Below, piece by piece: positions 44,564 through 53,097 of a DNA stretch of 56,259 bases. Below the pieces are notes generated by a model. The model saw only the letters and a list, made by a program, of their open reading frames with translations, was not told the origin of the DNA and searched no databases. Source of the stretch: JBGVSA01 sp041807905 (GTDB lineage Bacteria; Pseudomonadota; Gammaproteobacteria; Burkholderiales; Rhodocyclaceae); contig NZ_JBGVSA010000026.1 in assembly GCF_041807905.1 (NCBI RefSeq), forward strand, positions 1 through 56,259, written 5' to 3'. Numbering within the stretch: position 1 is the stretch's first letter; every line of letters begins with the position of its first letter. Both the position numbers and the translations under genes were made by a program.

Positions 44564-45316
44564 GTGGACTTTCTGACGCCAGCGGGTTGGGCCGTCACCG
44601 TCATCGCGGTGCTGCTCACCGGCGTGTCCAAGTCCGCCTTTGGCGGTGCGCTCGGTGGCATCGGCGTGCCGTTGATGGCGATCTGGTTGCCGCCCGGCAT
44701 GGCGGTGGCCGTGATGCTGCCGATCCTGTGCCTGATGGACTGCTTCGGCGTGCGGGCGTACTGGAAGAAGTGGTCCGTCACCGAACTCAAGATCATCATC
44801 CCCGGCGGGCTGGTCGGTATCGTACTCGGTGCACTGGCCATCGGCCTCTTGCCCGACCGCATGGTCAAGGGCGTTATCGGCGCCATCGCCGTGCTGTTCA
44901 TGCTCGATCGCCTGCTTGGCTTGCGCGCGCGTCTCAAATGGGACCACACGCCGGGGCCGGTCGCGGGCGGCATCTGGTCGGCGGTGTCGGGCATCACCAG
45001 CACGCTGGCGCACGCGGGCGGGCCGCCCATCCTCGTCTATCTGCTGGGCCGTGGCCTGCCCAAGCAGAACTTTGTAGCGACCAGCGCGGTCTTCTTTACC
45101 GTCGTGAACGCGGCCAAGATCGCGCCCTACATCGCTTTGGGTCTGTTCTCGCGCGACACGCTCAAGCTGGCCGCCGTACTGGCGCCGCTGGCGCCCATCG
45201 GGGTGTGGCTCGGTTTGCATGTATTGCGGCGCGTGCCCGAACGGCCCTTTTACCTCACCGCCACTGCCCTGCTTGGACTCTCCGGCGCCAAGCTGCTGTG
45301 GGACGCACTGGTTTGA
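44564..45316 (+). CDS. TauE/SafE (TSUP) family permease
   Basis: This is a 250-residue membrane protein with about eight hydrophobic segments in two repeats, each with the family Gly/Pro pattern (LTGVSKSAFGGALGGIGVPLM; SGITSTLAHAGGPPILVYLL). TSUP proteins export or import sulfite, sulfoacetate or other small organosulfur anions. The start is GTG at 44564 with GAGGGGCG upstream, 13 bases after metH. Juxtaposition with metH hints at a sulfur-related cargo but this is weak. Confidence 0.88.
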   Translation: MDFLTPAGWAVTVIAVLLTGVSKSAFGGALGGIGVPLMAIWLPPGMAVAVMLPILCLMDCFGVRAYWKKWSVTELKIIIPGGLVGIVLGALAIGLLPDRMVKGVIGAIAVLFMLDRLLGLRARLKWDHTPGPVAGGIWSAVSGITSTLAHAGGPPILVYLLGRGLPKQNFVATSAVFFTVVNAAKIAPYIALGLFSRDTLKLAAVLAPLAPIGVWLGLHVLRRVPERPFYLTATALLGLSGAKLLWDALV

Positions 45317-45317
45317 T

Positions 45318-46451
45318 ATGAAACGTTTTCTGATCGCCTGCGCGCTGGCCCTGTGCACAGGCGTTGTCTATGCCGATCCGCCCAGACCGCCGACGGTGCC
45401 CGCGAAGTCATGGGTGCTGTTCGATCTGGCCGGCAACCAGCAACTCGCCTCGCAGGGCGCCGACACCCGCATCGATCCGGGCGCGATGGCGCAGTTGATG
45501 ACCGTCTATGTCGCGCTGACCGAAGTGCGTGCCGGCGACCTGTCGCTGGACAAGGAGATCACACCCAGCAAAGCCGCGCTACAGGCCGCCAAGGGCGGCG
45601 GCGCGTCGCTGTATCTGGCCGAAAACCAGCCGGTGAAAGTCACGACCCTGCTCGATGGCGTGGCGGTATTGGGAGCAAACGACGCCGCCGTTGCGCTGGC
45701 CGAGGCGACCTCGGGCAACGAAGCGGGCTTCGTCGAACTGATGAACGCCGAAGCCAGGCGCCTGGGCATGACCGGCACGGTATTCAAGAACGCCAGCGGT
45801 ATCAGCGTGACCGGGCAGTATTCGACGGTCCGCGACATCGCCATCCTTTCCACGGCGCTGGTCCGGGTCTTTCCGCAGGATTACGCGCGCTTCGCGCAGA
45901 AGACGTTCAGCTACCGAAACATCGTGCAGCAGAACCGCAACCGGCTGCTGTGGCTCGACCCGAGCGCGGACGGTCTGGCCGATGCGGACGTGCGCGTGGG
46001 CGGCAACCAGTTGGCGGCATCCGCCGTGCGCGGCCCGCGCCGGCTGGTGGTGGTCGTATCCGGCGCCCAGAGCCGCAGCCAGGCTTCGCAGTCGGCCCAG
46101 CAATTGCTCAACTTCGGCTTCCAGAGGTACGACGCCATCAAGCTGTACGCGGCCAATACGCCGGTCCGCACGCTGACCGTGTGGAAGGGCGCCAGCCGCG
46201 AAGTGCGGGCGGGTTTCCTGCGCGATCTCGTGGTGGCCGTTCCGCGGGACGAGGCCGATTCGCTCAAGTTGCAGTTCGTCGGCCGCGAGCCGATGATCGC
46301 GCCCTTGGCGGTAGGCGACCGGGTTGGCAGCTTGCGCGTGACGCTCGAGGGGCGCACGCTGGCCGAGTATCCGGTCGTCGCGCTCGACGCCGTGCCGCCC
46401 GCCGGGTGGCTGGGCCGGGCGTGGGACCAGCTACGCATCTGGTTGAAATAA
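45318..46451 (+). CDS. DacA/PBP5-like protein lacking catalytic motifs (pseudoenzyme)
   Basis: This is a 377-residue secreted protein, with a signal peptide to about residue 19, aligned over its whole length with D-alanyl-D-alanine carboxypeptidases (PBP5/6) including the C-terminal beta domain and a terminal amphipathic helix (GRAWDQLRIWLK). The family signature PASLTKLMT is here PGAMAQLMT, so the nucleophile Ser is Ala56 and the Lys is Gln59. SGN is GAN (119-121). The KTG of DGLKTGHT is ADA in DGLADADV (221-223). All three motifs are lost without any frameshift. It occupies the usual dac position before ybeD-lipB-lipA. It may be a structural or regulatory PBP5 relative. Confidence 0.85.
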   Translation: MKRFLIACALALCTGVVYADPPRPPTVPAKSWVLFDLAGNQQLASQGADTRIDPGAMAQLMTVYVALTEVRAGDLSLDKEITPSKAALQAAKGGGASLYLAENQPVKVTTLLDGVAVLGANDAAVALAEATSGNEAGFVELMNAEARRLGMTGTVFKNASGISVTGQYSTVRDIAILSTALVRVFPQDYARFAQKTFSYRNIVQQNRNRLLWLDPSADGLADADVRVGGNQLAASAVRGPRRLVVVVSGAQSRSQASQSAQQLLNFGFQRYDAIKLYAANTPVRTLTVWKGASREVRAGFLRDLVVAVPRDEADSLKLQFVGREPMIAPLAVGDRVGSLRVTLEGRTLAEYPVVALDAVPPAGWLGRAWDQLRIWLK

Positions 46452-46543
46452 AGGGGCGGCGCCCCATATATATGTCTTTGGCGCCATCGCCGCCTGCCGC
46501 CCACGAGGCCCAAGGCGAATGCGGTGTTTTTGGGAGAACGACG

Positions 46544-46813
46544 ATGAACACCACCACCGAAACCCTGCTGGAATTTCCGTGCGAGTTCCCGCTCAAGATC
46601 ATGGGCGCGCGCCACGACGAGTTCGCGCAGACCGTGCTCGAGGTGGTGCTGCGCCATGCGCCGGATTTCGACGGCAACACCATGGAAATGCGCCCCTCGG
46701 CCAAAGGCAACTACCTGTCGCTGACCTGCACGGTGCGGGCAACCTCCAAACCGCAACTCGACAATCTGTACCGCGAGCTGTCGTCGCACCCGATGGTCAA
46801 GGTCGTGCTCTGA
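46544..46813 (+). CDS. ybeD: YbeD/DUF493 family protein
   Basis: This is an 89-residue alpha/beta ACT-like protein: FPCEFPLKIMGARHDEFAQTVLEVV at the start and SLTCTVRATSKPQLDNLYREL later. The family is conserved next to lipB and suspected to be a small regulator linked to lipoylation or ribosome biology, but unproven. The ATG is preceded by GGGAGAACGACG. It is directly followed by lipB. Confidence 0.92.
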   Translation: MNTTTETLLEFPCEFPLKIMGARHDEFAQTVLEVVLRHAPDFDGNTMEMRPSAKGNYLSLTCTVRATSKPQLDNLYRELSSHPMVKVVL

Positions 46814-46814
46814 C

Positions 46815-47504
46815 GTGGGTACGGACGACCTGAAAACAGCGGCTCCGGCCGGCACATTGCTGCCCGGCCTGGGCGCGCCGGGTATCGTAGTGGAGTCGCT
46901 CGGTCTGGTGCCCTACGAGCCCACATGGCAGGCCATGCGCGAGCTGACGGCCACCCGCGGGCCCGAGACCCCGGACAGGTTATGGTTGTTGGAGCACCCG
47001 CCAGTCTATACACTCGGGCTCGCTGGCAAGATCGAGCACCTGCTCGAAGCCAGCGAAGTCCCGGTGGTCAAGATCGACCGCGGCGGCCAGATCACCTATC
47101 ACGGGCCTGGTCAGGCGGTGATCTACCTCCTGATCGACCTTGCCCGCCGCCGCCTCAAGGTGCGCGAACTGGTCACTCTCATGGAACAGGCCATCATCGA
47201 TGTGCTGGCCGACTGGAACATCGCGGCCGAGCGCCGCGCCGGCGCGCCCGGCGTCTACACCGACGACGCCAAGATTGCCGCCCTGGGACTGAAAATTTCG
47301 CGTGGATGCAGCTACCACGGCCTGTCGCTCAACGTCGACATGGATCTGGCCCCGTTTTTCCGCATCAATCCGTGCGGATACGAGGGCCTGCGCACCACGC
47401 AGCTCGCCGACATGGGTGTGGAGACCACCGTCATCGAGGCCCATCGCCGTCTGGCACGGCGGATTTGCGAACTGCTGGAGCGCGACTACCCGGTTGCGCA
47501 GTGA
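46815..47504 (+). CDS. lipB: Octanoyl-[acyl-carrier-protein]-protein transferase LipB
   Basis: LipB moves octanoate from ACP to the lipoyl domains of 2-oxoacid dehydrogenases and GcvH. The 229-residue product has LEHPPVYTLG, RGGQITYHGPGQAV, and KIAALGLKISRGCSYHG with Lys153 and the acyl-thioester Cys165. The start is GTG at 46815, one base after the ybeD stop. It forms a unit with lipA downstream. Confidence 0.95.
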   Translation: MGTDDLKTAAPAGTLLPGLGAPGIVVESLGLVPYEPTWQAMRELTATRGPETPDRLWLLEHPPVYTLGLAGKIEHLLEASEVPVVKIDRGGQITYHGPGQAVIYLLIDLARRRLKVRELVTLMEQAIIDVLADWNIAAERRAGAPGVYTDDAKIAALGLKISRGCSYHGLSLNVDMDLAPFFRINPCGYEGLRTTQLADMGVETTVIEAHRRLARRICELLERDYPVAQ

Positions 47505-47517
47505 GTGAGAATTTTTC

Positions 47518-48465
47518 ATGGTTGATACCGTCAAGAAGCAACGTGGCGAGCTGAAAACGGCGCGCATCCCCATCAAGATCGTGCCGGCCGAAAAGCTGCG
47601 CAAGCCTGAATGGATCCGCATCCGTCTCGGGTCCGGCGAAGAAGTCAGCCGCTTCAACGAGATCAAGGACACCCTGCGCGACCACAAGCTGCACACGGTG
47701 TGCGAAGAGGCCTCCTGCCCCAACATCCACGAATGCTTCGGCAAGGGCACGGCCACCTTCATGATCATGGGCGACATCTGCACGCGTCGTTGCCCGTTCT
47801 GCGACGTCGGCCATGGTCGCCCCGATCCGCTCGATGCGGATGAACCCAAGAATCTCGCCAAAACCATCGCCGCCATGCGCCTGCGCTACGTGGTGATCAC
47901 GTCCGTCGATCGCGACGATCTGCGCGACGGCGGCGCCCAGCATTTCGTCGATTGCATCACAGAGGTACGCGCGCAGTCGCCCAAGACCTCCATCGAAGTG
48001 CTGGTGCCGGACTTCCGTGGCCGCATGGACGTGGCCCTGCGCATCTTCAACGAAGCGCCGCCCGACGTCATGAACCACAACCTCGAAACCGTGCCGCGCC
48101 TCTACAAGCAGGCTCGCCCCGGCTCGGACTACAAGCATTCGCTGATGCTGCTGAAGAACTTCAAGGCATCGCACCCGGACGTGAACACCAAGTCGGGCCT
48201 GATGGTCGGCCTGGGCGAGACCGACGAGGAAATCCTCGAAGTCATGCGCGACCTGCGCGCGCACGACGTCGACATGCTCACCATCGGCCAGTACCTGCAG
48301 CCCTCGGGCGGCCATCTGCCGGTGCTGCGTTATGTGCATCCGGACACGTTCAAGATGTACGAGGAAGAGGCCTACAAGATGGGCTTCAAAAACGCCGCCT
48401 GCGGCCCCATGGTGCGTTCTTCCTACTGGGCCGACCAGCAAGCTCACGGCGCCGGCGTCGTCTGA
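47518..48465 (+). CDS. lipA: Lipoyl synthase LipA
   Basis: LipA is a radical-SAM enzyme that inserts two sulfurs into protein-bound octanoate. The 315-residue product carries both iron-sulfur cluster motifs: the auxiliary cluster Cys62, Cys67, Cys73 (CEEASCPNIHEC) and the radical-SAM CTRRCPFC (Cys88, Cys92, Cys95). The conserved C-terminal RSSYWAD serine is present. It starts 13 bases after lipB and ends the dac-like - ybeD - lipB - lipA run. Confidence 0.97.
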   Translation: MVDTVKKQRGELKTARIPIKIVPAEKLRKPEWIRIRLGSGEEVSRFNEIKDTLRDHKLHTVCEEASCPNIHECFGKGTATFMIMGDICTRRCPFCDVGHGRPDPLDADEPKNLAKTIAAMRLRYVVITSVDRDDLRDGGAQHFVDCITEVRAQSPKTSIEVLVPDFRGRMDVALRIFNEAPPDVMNHNLETVPRLYKQARPGSDYKHSLMLLKNFKASHPDVNTKSGLMVGLGETDEEILEVMRDLRAHDVDMLTIGQYLQPSGGHLPVLRYVHPDTFKMYEEEAYKMGFKNAACGPMVRSSYWADQQAHGAGVV

Positions 48466-48489
48466 TCCACCCCCGGCCCCGGCTGATGC

Positions 48490-48528
48490 AGCCCCGCCCA
48501 CGCAACGCGTCGGCGGGGCTTTTCTTTT
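48490..48528 (+). terminator. Rho-independent terminator after lipA
   Basis: A 9-bp perfect stem, AGCCCCGCC (48490-48498) and GGCGGGGCT (48512-48520), has a 13-base loop and is followed by TTTTCTTTT. Confidence 0.92.
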
Positions 48529-48703
48529 CGTGTGCCGCATTTGTTCCCGATTCATGGGTGCAATTTGATAACCCCGCGTGTCAACGTGACCCGTACACGC
48601 CGCGTTGAGAGCGGGAACAGTCCGCAGAGACTGAACCCTTTTCCGGCACGGCGACGACAAACCCCCACCTAACCGCGCCGGCCGGCAGCATCCAGGAGAC
48701 AGC

Positions 48704-50485
48704 ATGTCGCGGTTATTGCAGTACCTATTGCTCGCCAGCGTGGCGAGCGGCGTTGCCGCCTGTGGCGGCGGTGGTGGCGGTTCGGACAGCACGTCGAACA
48801 GTTCCAGCCTTTCTTCCAGTTCCTCCAGCAAGAGTTCTTCGACGTCGTCGAGTGCTTCGTCGTCAAGCTCGTCGAGCACTTCATCGAGTACATCGAGCGC
48901 ATCGTCGTCGACTTCCTCCATCGACCGCAGTGGCGCATGGCCGGCGGCCGCGCTGAACGACACGGCCGTGGCCGGCAAGGAGCCTGCCTACCCGAGCACC
49001 GTGTGCGCGACCTTGTCCGCCACGCTGACGCAGAACGCCAAAGGGCTGCTGGACGATGCGGTCGACGCCAGTACTGCCAATTCCAAACCGGACGCCTCGC
49101 GCATCCAGGCCGCCATCGATGCCTGCAGCGGCGGAGCGGTCAAACTGGTGACCGGCAGCGGCGGCCAGAACGCATTCCTGACCGGCCCGATCACGCTCAA
49201 GAGCAACGTCGTGCTGTGGGTGGATGCCGGCGTGACGGTGTTTGCCTCGCGCAATCCGGCCGACTACCAGATCAGCGGCAAGAACAACTGCGGCGAGAAC
49301 GCCAGCAGCGACAATGGCTGCAACGCGCTCATCACCGCCACCAGCACGACCAACAGCGGTGTGATGGGCGAAGGCACCATCGACGGCCGTGGTGGCGCCG
49401 TGCTGACCAATGGCGCCTACGCCGGCAAGCTGACGTGGTGGGACGTCGGTGCGCTGACCAAGACCATGAGCACCAACCAGAATAATCCGCGCCTGATCCA
49501 GGTGAAGGGCGGCAGCAACTTCACGGTCTACAAGATCACGCTGCAGAACGCGCCCAAGTTCCATCTGGTGCCGAGCGATGTGGACACGGTGACGGTGTGG
49601 GGCATCAAGGTGCTGACACCGACGCTGGCGTATTCCGTACCCGGCTATGCCTGCAACGCGGCGGATATGCCGACGGTCTCCGGCACGCCCAACACCACGC
49701 GCGCCAGCACCTGTTTTACGCCTGATACGACCAAGAACACCGATGCGGTGGACCCGGGTCAGTCGAAGAACGTGCTGATTGCCTTCAATCACATCAGCAC
49801 CGGCGACGACGGCGTCGCCATCAAGGCGCACACCACGCTGGTGAGCCAGAACATCCAGATCCTGCACAACCGTTTCTACTTTACGCACGGCATGTCGATC
49901 GGCAGCGAGACCGACACCGGCGTGAATGGCGTGACGGTGCGCGATCTGACGATCGACGGTAACGATGCGAACTTCGCCGTGGGCATCCGCATCAAGACGG
50001 ACGACAGCCGTGGCGGCGAAGTGAAGAACGTCACCTACGACGGCGTGTGCATCCGTCGTGCGCAGGAAGCGCTCACGCTCGACACGTATTACGGCGACGC
50101 CTATGGCAAGACGGTGTACCCGAACATCCACGACATCACGATTCGCAACGTGCACTACGTGGACATGCCCGGCTCGATCTACAACGGAGGCAACGTGTGG
50201 CTCACATTGCGCGGCTACAACGCGACCTATCCGCTCAATGCCGTCACGCTCGACAACGTGGTGTTCGATTCGACGCCGTCGTGGAAGACCACCTCGCTTG
50301 CCACGCCGATTCCGTCGTTCTCGACGGTGGCGATGGGCCCGGGCCCGGTGTCCTTCGCCAACCTGCTGCTAGGCAGCAGCGGCAGCAACAGCTTCACGGT
50401 GGTGGATAGCCGGAGCAGCAGCGCTGCGGCCTACGACTGCGGCAGCGCCTTCGTACCGTTCCCGTCGAGCCGCTCGCCGATCTGA
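48704..50485 (+). CDS. GH28 polygalacturonase-like lipoprotein with Ser-rich linker
   Basis: This is a 593-residue protein. The signal peptide and lipobox VAAC (Cys20) are followed by six Gly and a Ser/Thr-rich low-complexity linker to about residue 75. A right-handed beta-helix of glycoside hydrolase family 28 follows. All four GH28 catalytic motifs can be seen: NTD (about 345), DD in STGDDGVAIKA (about 367), THGMSIG (His about 394, replacing the usual GHG) and GIRIKTDD (about 428). It is likely to hydrolyse pectin-type galacturonan and be anchored on the cell surface. It is a single-gene unit bounded by terminators. No uronate catabolism genes are near. Confidence 0.92.
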   Translation: MSRLLQYLLLASVASGVAACGGGGGGSDSTSNSSSLSSSSSSKSSSTSSSASSSSSSSTSSSTSSASSSTSSIDRSGAWPAAALNDTAVAGKEPAYPSTVCATLSATLTQNAKGLLDDAVDASTANSKPDASRIQAAIDACSGGAVKLVTGSGGQNAFLTGPITLKSNVVLWVDAGVTVFASRNPADYQISGKNNCGENASSDNGCNALITATSTTNSGVMGEGTIDGRGGAVLTNGAYAGKLTWWDVGALTKTMSTNQNNPRLIQVKGGSNFTVYKITLQNAPKFHLVPSDVDTVTVWGIKVLTPTLAYSVPGYACNAADMPTVSGTPNTTRASTCFTPDTTKNTDAVDPGQSKNVLIAFNHISTGDDGVAIKAHTTLVSQNIQILHNRFYFTHGMSIGSETDTGVNGVTVRDLTIDGNDANFAVGIRIKTDDSRGGEVKNVTYDGVCIRRAQEALTLDTYYGDAYGKTVYPNIHDITIRNVHYVDMPGSIYNGGNVWLTLRGYNATYPLNAVTLDNVVFDSTPSWKTTSLATPIPSFSTVAMGPGPVSFANLLLGSSGSNSFTVVDSRSSSAAAYDCGSAFVPFPSSRSPI

Positions 50486-50501
50486 TCGGGCGCCGGCAAG
50501 C

Positions 50502-50537
50502 AAAAGGCCCTGTCTGCTGACGCGGACAGGGCCTTTT
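50502..50537. terminator. Bidirectional terminator between the GH28 gene and cydB
   Basis: A 13-bp perfect inverted repeat, AAAAGGCCCTGTC (50502-50514) and GACAGGGCCTTTT (50525-50537), has a 10-base loop. It lies between convergent genes and ends in T on both strands, so it can serve both. Confidence 0.92.
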
Positions 50538-50564
50538 TCACGTGAGCAGACGGGAGACCCCGCT

Positions 50565-51566
50565 CTATTCGCCGCCGTAGGTCAGCTTGCGCGCCTTGCC
50601 GCTGAACACGCGATACGTGAACACCGTATAGGCGGCGATGGCCGGCACCGTGATGCACACGCCGACGAAAATGAACACCAGCGATTCATGCGCGGCCGCT
50701 GCTTGCCACAGCGTCATGTGGTCCATCACCACGTACGGGTACAGGCTGAAGGCGAGCCCGAAAAAACCCATCAGCAATACGAACACGGTCAGCGCGAACG
50801 GCAACCAGCACAGCGTGGTCTTGACGCGCGGCGAGTACAGCGATCGTGCCAGCGCCAGCAAGGCCAATGCGGTGGCGATGGGGATCGGCGCCAGCCCGAT
50901 GAATTCCGGCAACGCGAACCACCTGCTGCGCACCGTGGCGCTGACCCACGGCGTCGCCAGCGAAATGAGCAGCATGCCCAGCACCATCGGCAACCACGCG
51001 ACTCCCGCCCAGCGCACGGCCTTGGCCTGCAATGGGCCCTCGGTCTTGAGGATCAGCCAGCTTGCGCCAAGCAACACGTATGTCGCCGGCAGGGCCAGGG
51101 CAATGAGCGCTGCGAAGACCATGAATTCCGTGCCTTGTGCGAAGCCGGTGATGTAGCGCCCGAGCATCCAGCCCTGCGCAACCGACGCGACGGTCGATCC
51201 AACGAAGAACGTACGGTTCCACAGCGGCTTGTGGTGATCGCGCGCCTTGACGCGAAAGTCGAATGCCACGCCGCGCAGCACCAGGCCGATGAGCATCGCC
51301 GCCACCGGCAGGTACAGTGCGGTCAGCACCACGCCGTGCGCCTTGGGAAAGCCGATCAGCAGCACCCCGACGCCGAGCACGAGCCAGGTTTCGTTGGCGT
51401 CCCAGAAGGGGCCGATGGACGCGATCATCATGTCCTTCTGTTTGTCGTTGGCGCGCGGCAGCAACATGCCCACGCCGAGGTCGTAGCCGTCGAGTACGAC
51501 GTAGACCAGCATGGCGATGCCCATCAGGGCCATGAATATGACGGGCAGAAATTGTTCGAAACTCAT
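50565..51566 (-). CDS. cydB: Cytochrome bd-type (CIO) quinol oxidase subunit II
   Basis: This is a 333-residue membrane protein with about nine hydrophobic segments and typical N-terminal motifs (MGIAMLVYVVLDGYDLGVGML, GPFWDANETWLVLGVG). The length is that of the cyanide-insensitive oxidase (CioB) group rather than the longer E. coli CydB. Its ATG overlaps the cydA stop by four bases (ATGA). No cydX-like short frame lies between its stop (50565) and the terminator. Confidence 0.94.
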   Translation of the reverse strand: MSFEQFLPVIFMALMGIAMLVYVVLDGYDLGVGMLLPRANDKQKDMMIASIGPFWDANETWLVLGVGVLLIGFPKAHGVVLTALYLPVAAMLIGLVLRGVAFDFRVKARDHHKPLWNRTFFVGSTVASVAQGWMLGRYITGFAQGTEFMVFAALIALALPATYVLLGASWLILKTEGPLQAKAVRWAGVAWLPMVLGMLLISLATPWVSATVRSRWFALPEFIGLAPIPIATALALLALARSLYSPRVKTTLCWLPFALTVFVLLMGFFGLAFSLYPYVVMDHMTLWQAAAAHESLVFIFVGVCITVPAIAAYTVFTYRVFSGKARKLTYGGE

Positions 51567-52945
51567 GACCGTGCCTCCGCATCCGTCACATCCGACTCAT
51601 CGACCGGGCTTGTTACGAGCAGCATCTCCGCTTCTTTCTTGCCGATCCTGACCGGCTTCTCGGCCAGATAGCGCAGCACGCCGATATAGGCGATCAGCAG
51701 CAGGACGTAGAGCACGAGGTACGCTGTCAATGTCAGCGCGATGTTGGCGGCAGGCGTGGATGACGCGACCTCCGCCGTACGCACCAGCCCAAACACGATG
51801 AAGGGCTGTCGGCCGATCTCGGTGACGTACCAGCCGGCGATCGTTGCCAGCCAGCCAGAGAAGGTCATGGCCACGAGCAGCTTCAGGTAGAACCGCGGCA
51901 GAGCTCCTTCGCGCCGGCGCCACAACAGCCAGCACCCGGCCCAACTCGCCGCCAGCATCAGCACGCCCACGCCAACCATGATGCGGAAGGCGAAGAACAG
52001 TGGCGCGACCGGCGGATGCACGCCTTCGAATTCGTTCAACCCTTTGATTTCGCCATCGGCGTCGTGCGTCAGGATCAGACTGCCAGCGCGCGGAATGCTA
52101 ATGGAGAAACGGTTCTCGCGCGTTCTCTCATCGGGCCAGGCGAAGAGTTGCAGAGGTGCGCCCCGTTCGGTGTGCCAGATGCCTTCGATGGCCGCGATCT
52201 TCTGCGGTTGGTGTTCGAGCGTGTTCAATCCGTGCATGTCGCCAATGACGATCTGCACGGGCACGAGCACCGCCGCCATCGTCAGGCCGATGCGCAACAC
52301 GCGGCGGGTCGACGCGTTGACCTTCCCGCGCAGCAGTTGCCAGGCACTGATGCCGGCGAGCAGGAACGACACCGTCAGGAACGATGCCATCAGCATGTGC
52401 GCAAGACGATACGGGAACGAGGGATTGAAGATGACCGCGATCCACGACGCTGCGTGGAATTCACCGTTGATGATCTCGTAGCCGGTGGGCGTCTGCATCC
52501 AGGAGTTGAGGCTCAGGATCCAGAACGCCGACAGCGTCGTGCCGCCGGCGACGAGGATGGTCGCCATCAGGTTCACGCGCTCCGACACGCGTCCGTGCCC
52601 GAACAGCATGATGCCGAGAAAGCTCGCCTCGAGGAAAAACGCCGTCAGCACCTCATAGCCGAGCAGGGGGCCGGCGATGTTGCCGGCCTTCTCCATGAAA
52701 CCGGGCCAATTGGTGCCGAACTGAAAGCTCATGGTGATGCCCGACACCACCCCGATGGCAAACGACAGCGCAAATACCTGCGTCCAGAACCGGTACGCCA
52801 TCAGCCATCCGTCGTCGCGACTGCGCAGCCATTTGATGCGGAAGAACAGCAGCACCCAGGCCAGCGCGATGGTGATCGTGGGGAACAGGATGTGAAACGT
52901 GATGTTGGCGGCGAACTGCATGCGCGCCAGGATCAGAGGATCCAT
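51563..52945 (-). CDS. cydA: Cytochrome bd-type (CIO) quinol oxidase subunit I
   Basis: This is a 460-residue subunit I with about nine membrane helices. The haem-ligand His is near the N-terminus (AANITFHILFP, His18); conserved segments are FALSFAIGVVSGITMSFQFGTNWPGF, LEASFLGIMLFG and the C-terminal GWYVTEIGRQPFIV. The quinol-binding loop is short, as in CIO (CioA) enzymes, which oxidise ubiquinol with low cyanide sensitivity. AGGAG precedes the ATG. It is first in a two-gene operon; a GbsR-type regulator gene lies 152 bases upstream on the same strand. Confidence 0.95.
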   Translation of the reverse strand: MDPLILARMQFAANITFHILFPTITIALAWVLLFFRIKWLRSRDDGWLMAYRFWTQVFALSFAIGVVSGITMSFQFGTNWPGFMEKAGNIAGPLLGYEVLTAFFLEASFLGIMLFGHGRVSERVNLMATILVAGGTTLSAFWILSLNSWMQTPTGYEIINGEFHAASWIAVIFNPSFPYRLAHMLMASFLTVSFLLAGISAWQLLRGKVNASTRRVLRIGLTMAAVLVPVQIVIGDMHGLNTLEHQPQKIAAIEGIWHTERGAPLQLFAWPDERTRENRFSISIPRAGSLILTHDADGEIKGLNEFEGVHPPVAPLFFAFRIMVGVGVLMLAASWAGCWLLWRRREGALPRFYLKLLVAMTFSGWLATIAGWYVTEIGRQPFIVFGLVRTAEVASSTPAANIALTLTAYLVLYVLLLIAYIGVLRYLAEKPVRIGKKEAEMLLVTSPVDESDVTDAEARS

Positions 52946-53036
52946 GTTGAAGCTCCTGCAATTGAAACCTGTCGCCCGTCCCCCGGTGGGTGACGCGGCG
53001 GGCGCAGCACCGATGAATGGCGCTGCGCGTATGTCC

Positions 53037-53061
53037 CGGCCCGTCGCGTTGCGGCGGGCCG
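53037..53061. other. Short GC hairpin upstream of cydA
   Basis: CGGCCCG (53037-53043) pairs with CGGGCCG (53055-53061) around an 11-base loop. It is 92 bases upstream of cydA and 37 after the regulator stop. There is no T run on the minus strand; it could be a weak terminator or RNA-stability element. Confidence 0.35.
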
Positions 53062-53097
53062 TTTCCTGTCATGCGGTGCGGCGCATGGCGTGAAGGA

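Noticed and set aside
45318..46451. Active D-alanyl-D-alanine carboxypeptidase
   Set aside because: Overall similarity is good, but the Ser and Lys of SxxK, the Ser of SGN and the KTG triad are all replaced, so the activity cannot be assigned.
48800..48930. Repeated TCG/AGC units that look like a tandem repeat or CRISPR-like array
   Set aside because: They are Ser/Thr codons of a low-complexity linker in the GH28 lipoprotein; there are no spacers of equal size and no cas genes.
50538..50564. A cydX-type small subunit gene after cydB
   Set aside because: Only 27 bases separate the cydB stop from the bidirectional terminator, too short for a CydX-size protein.
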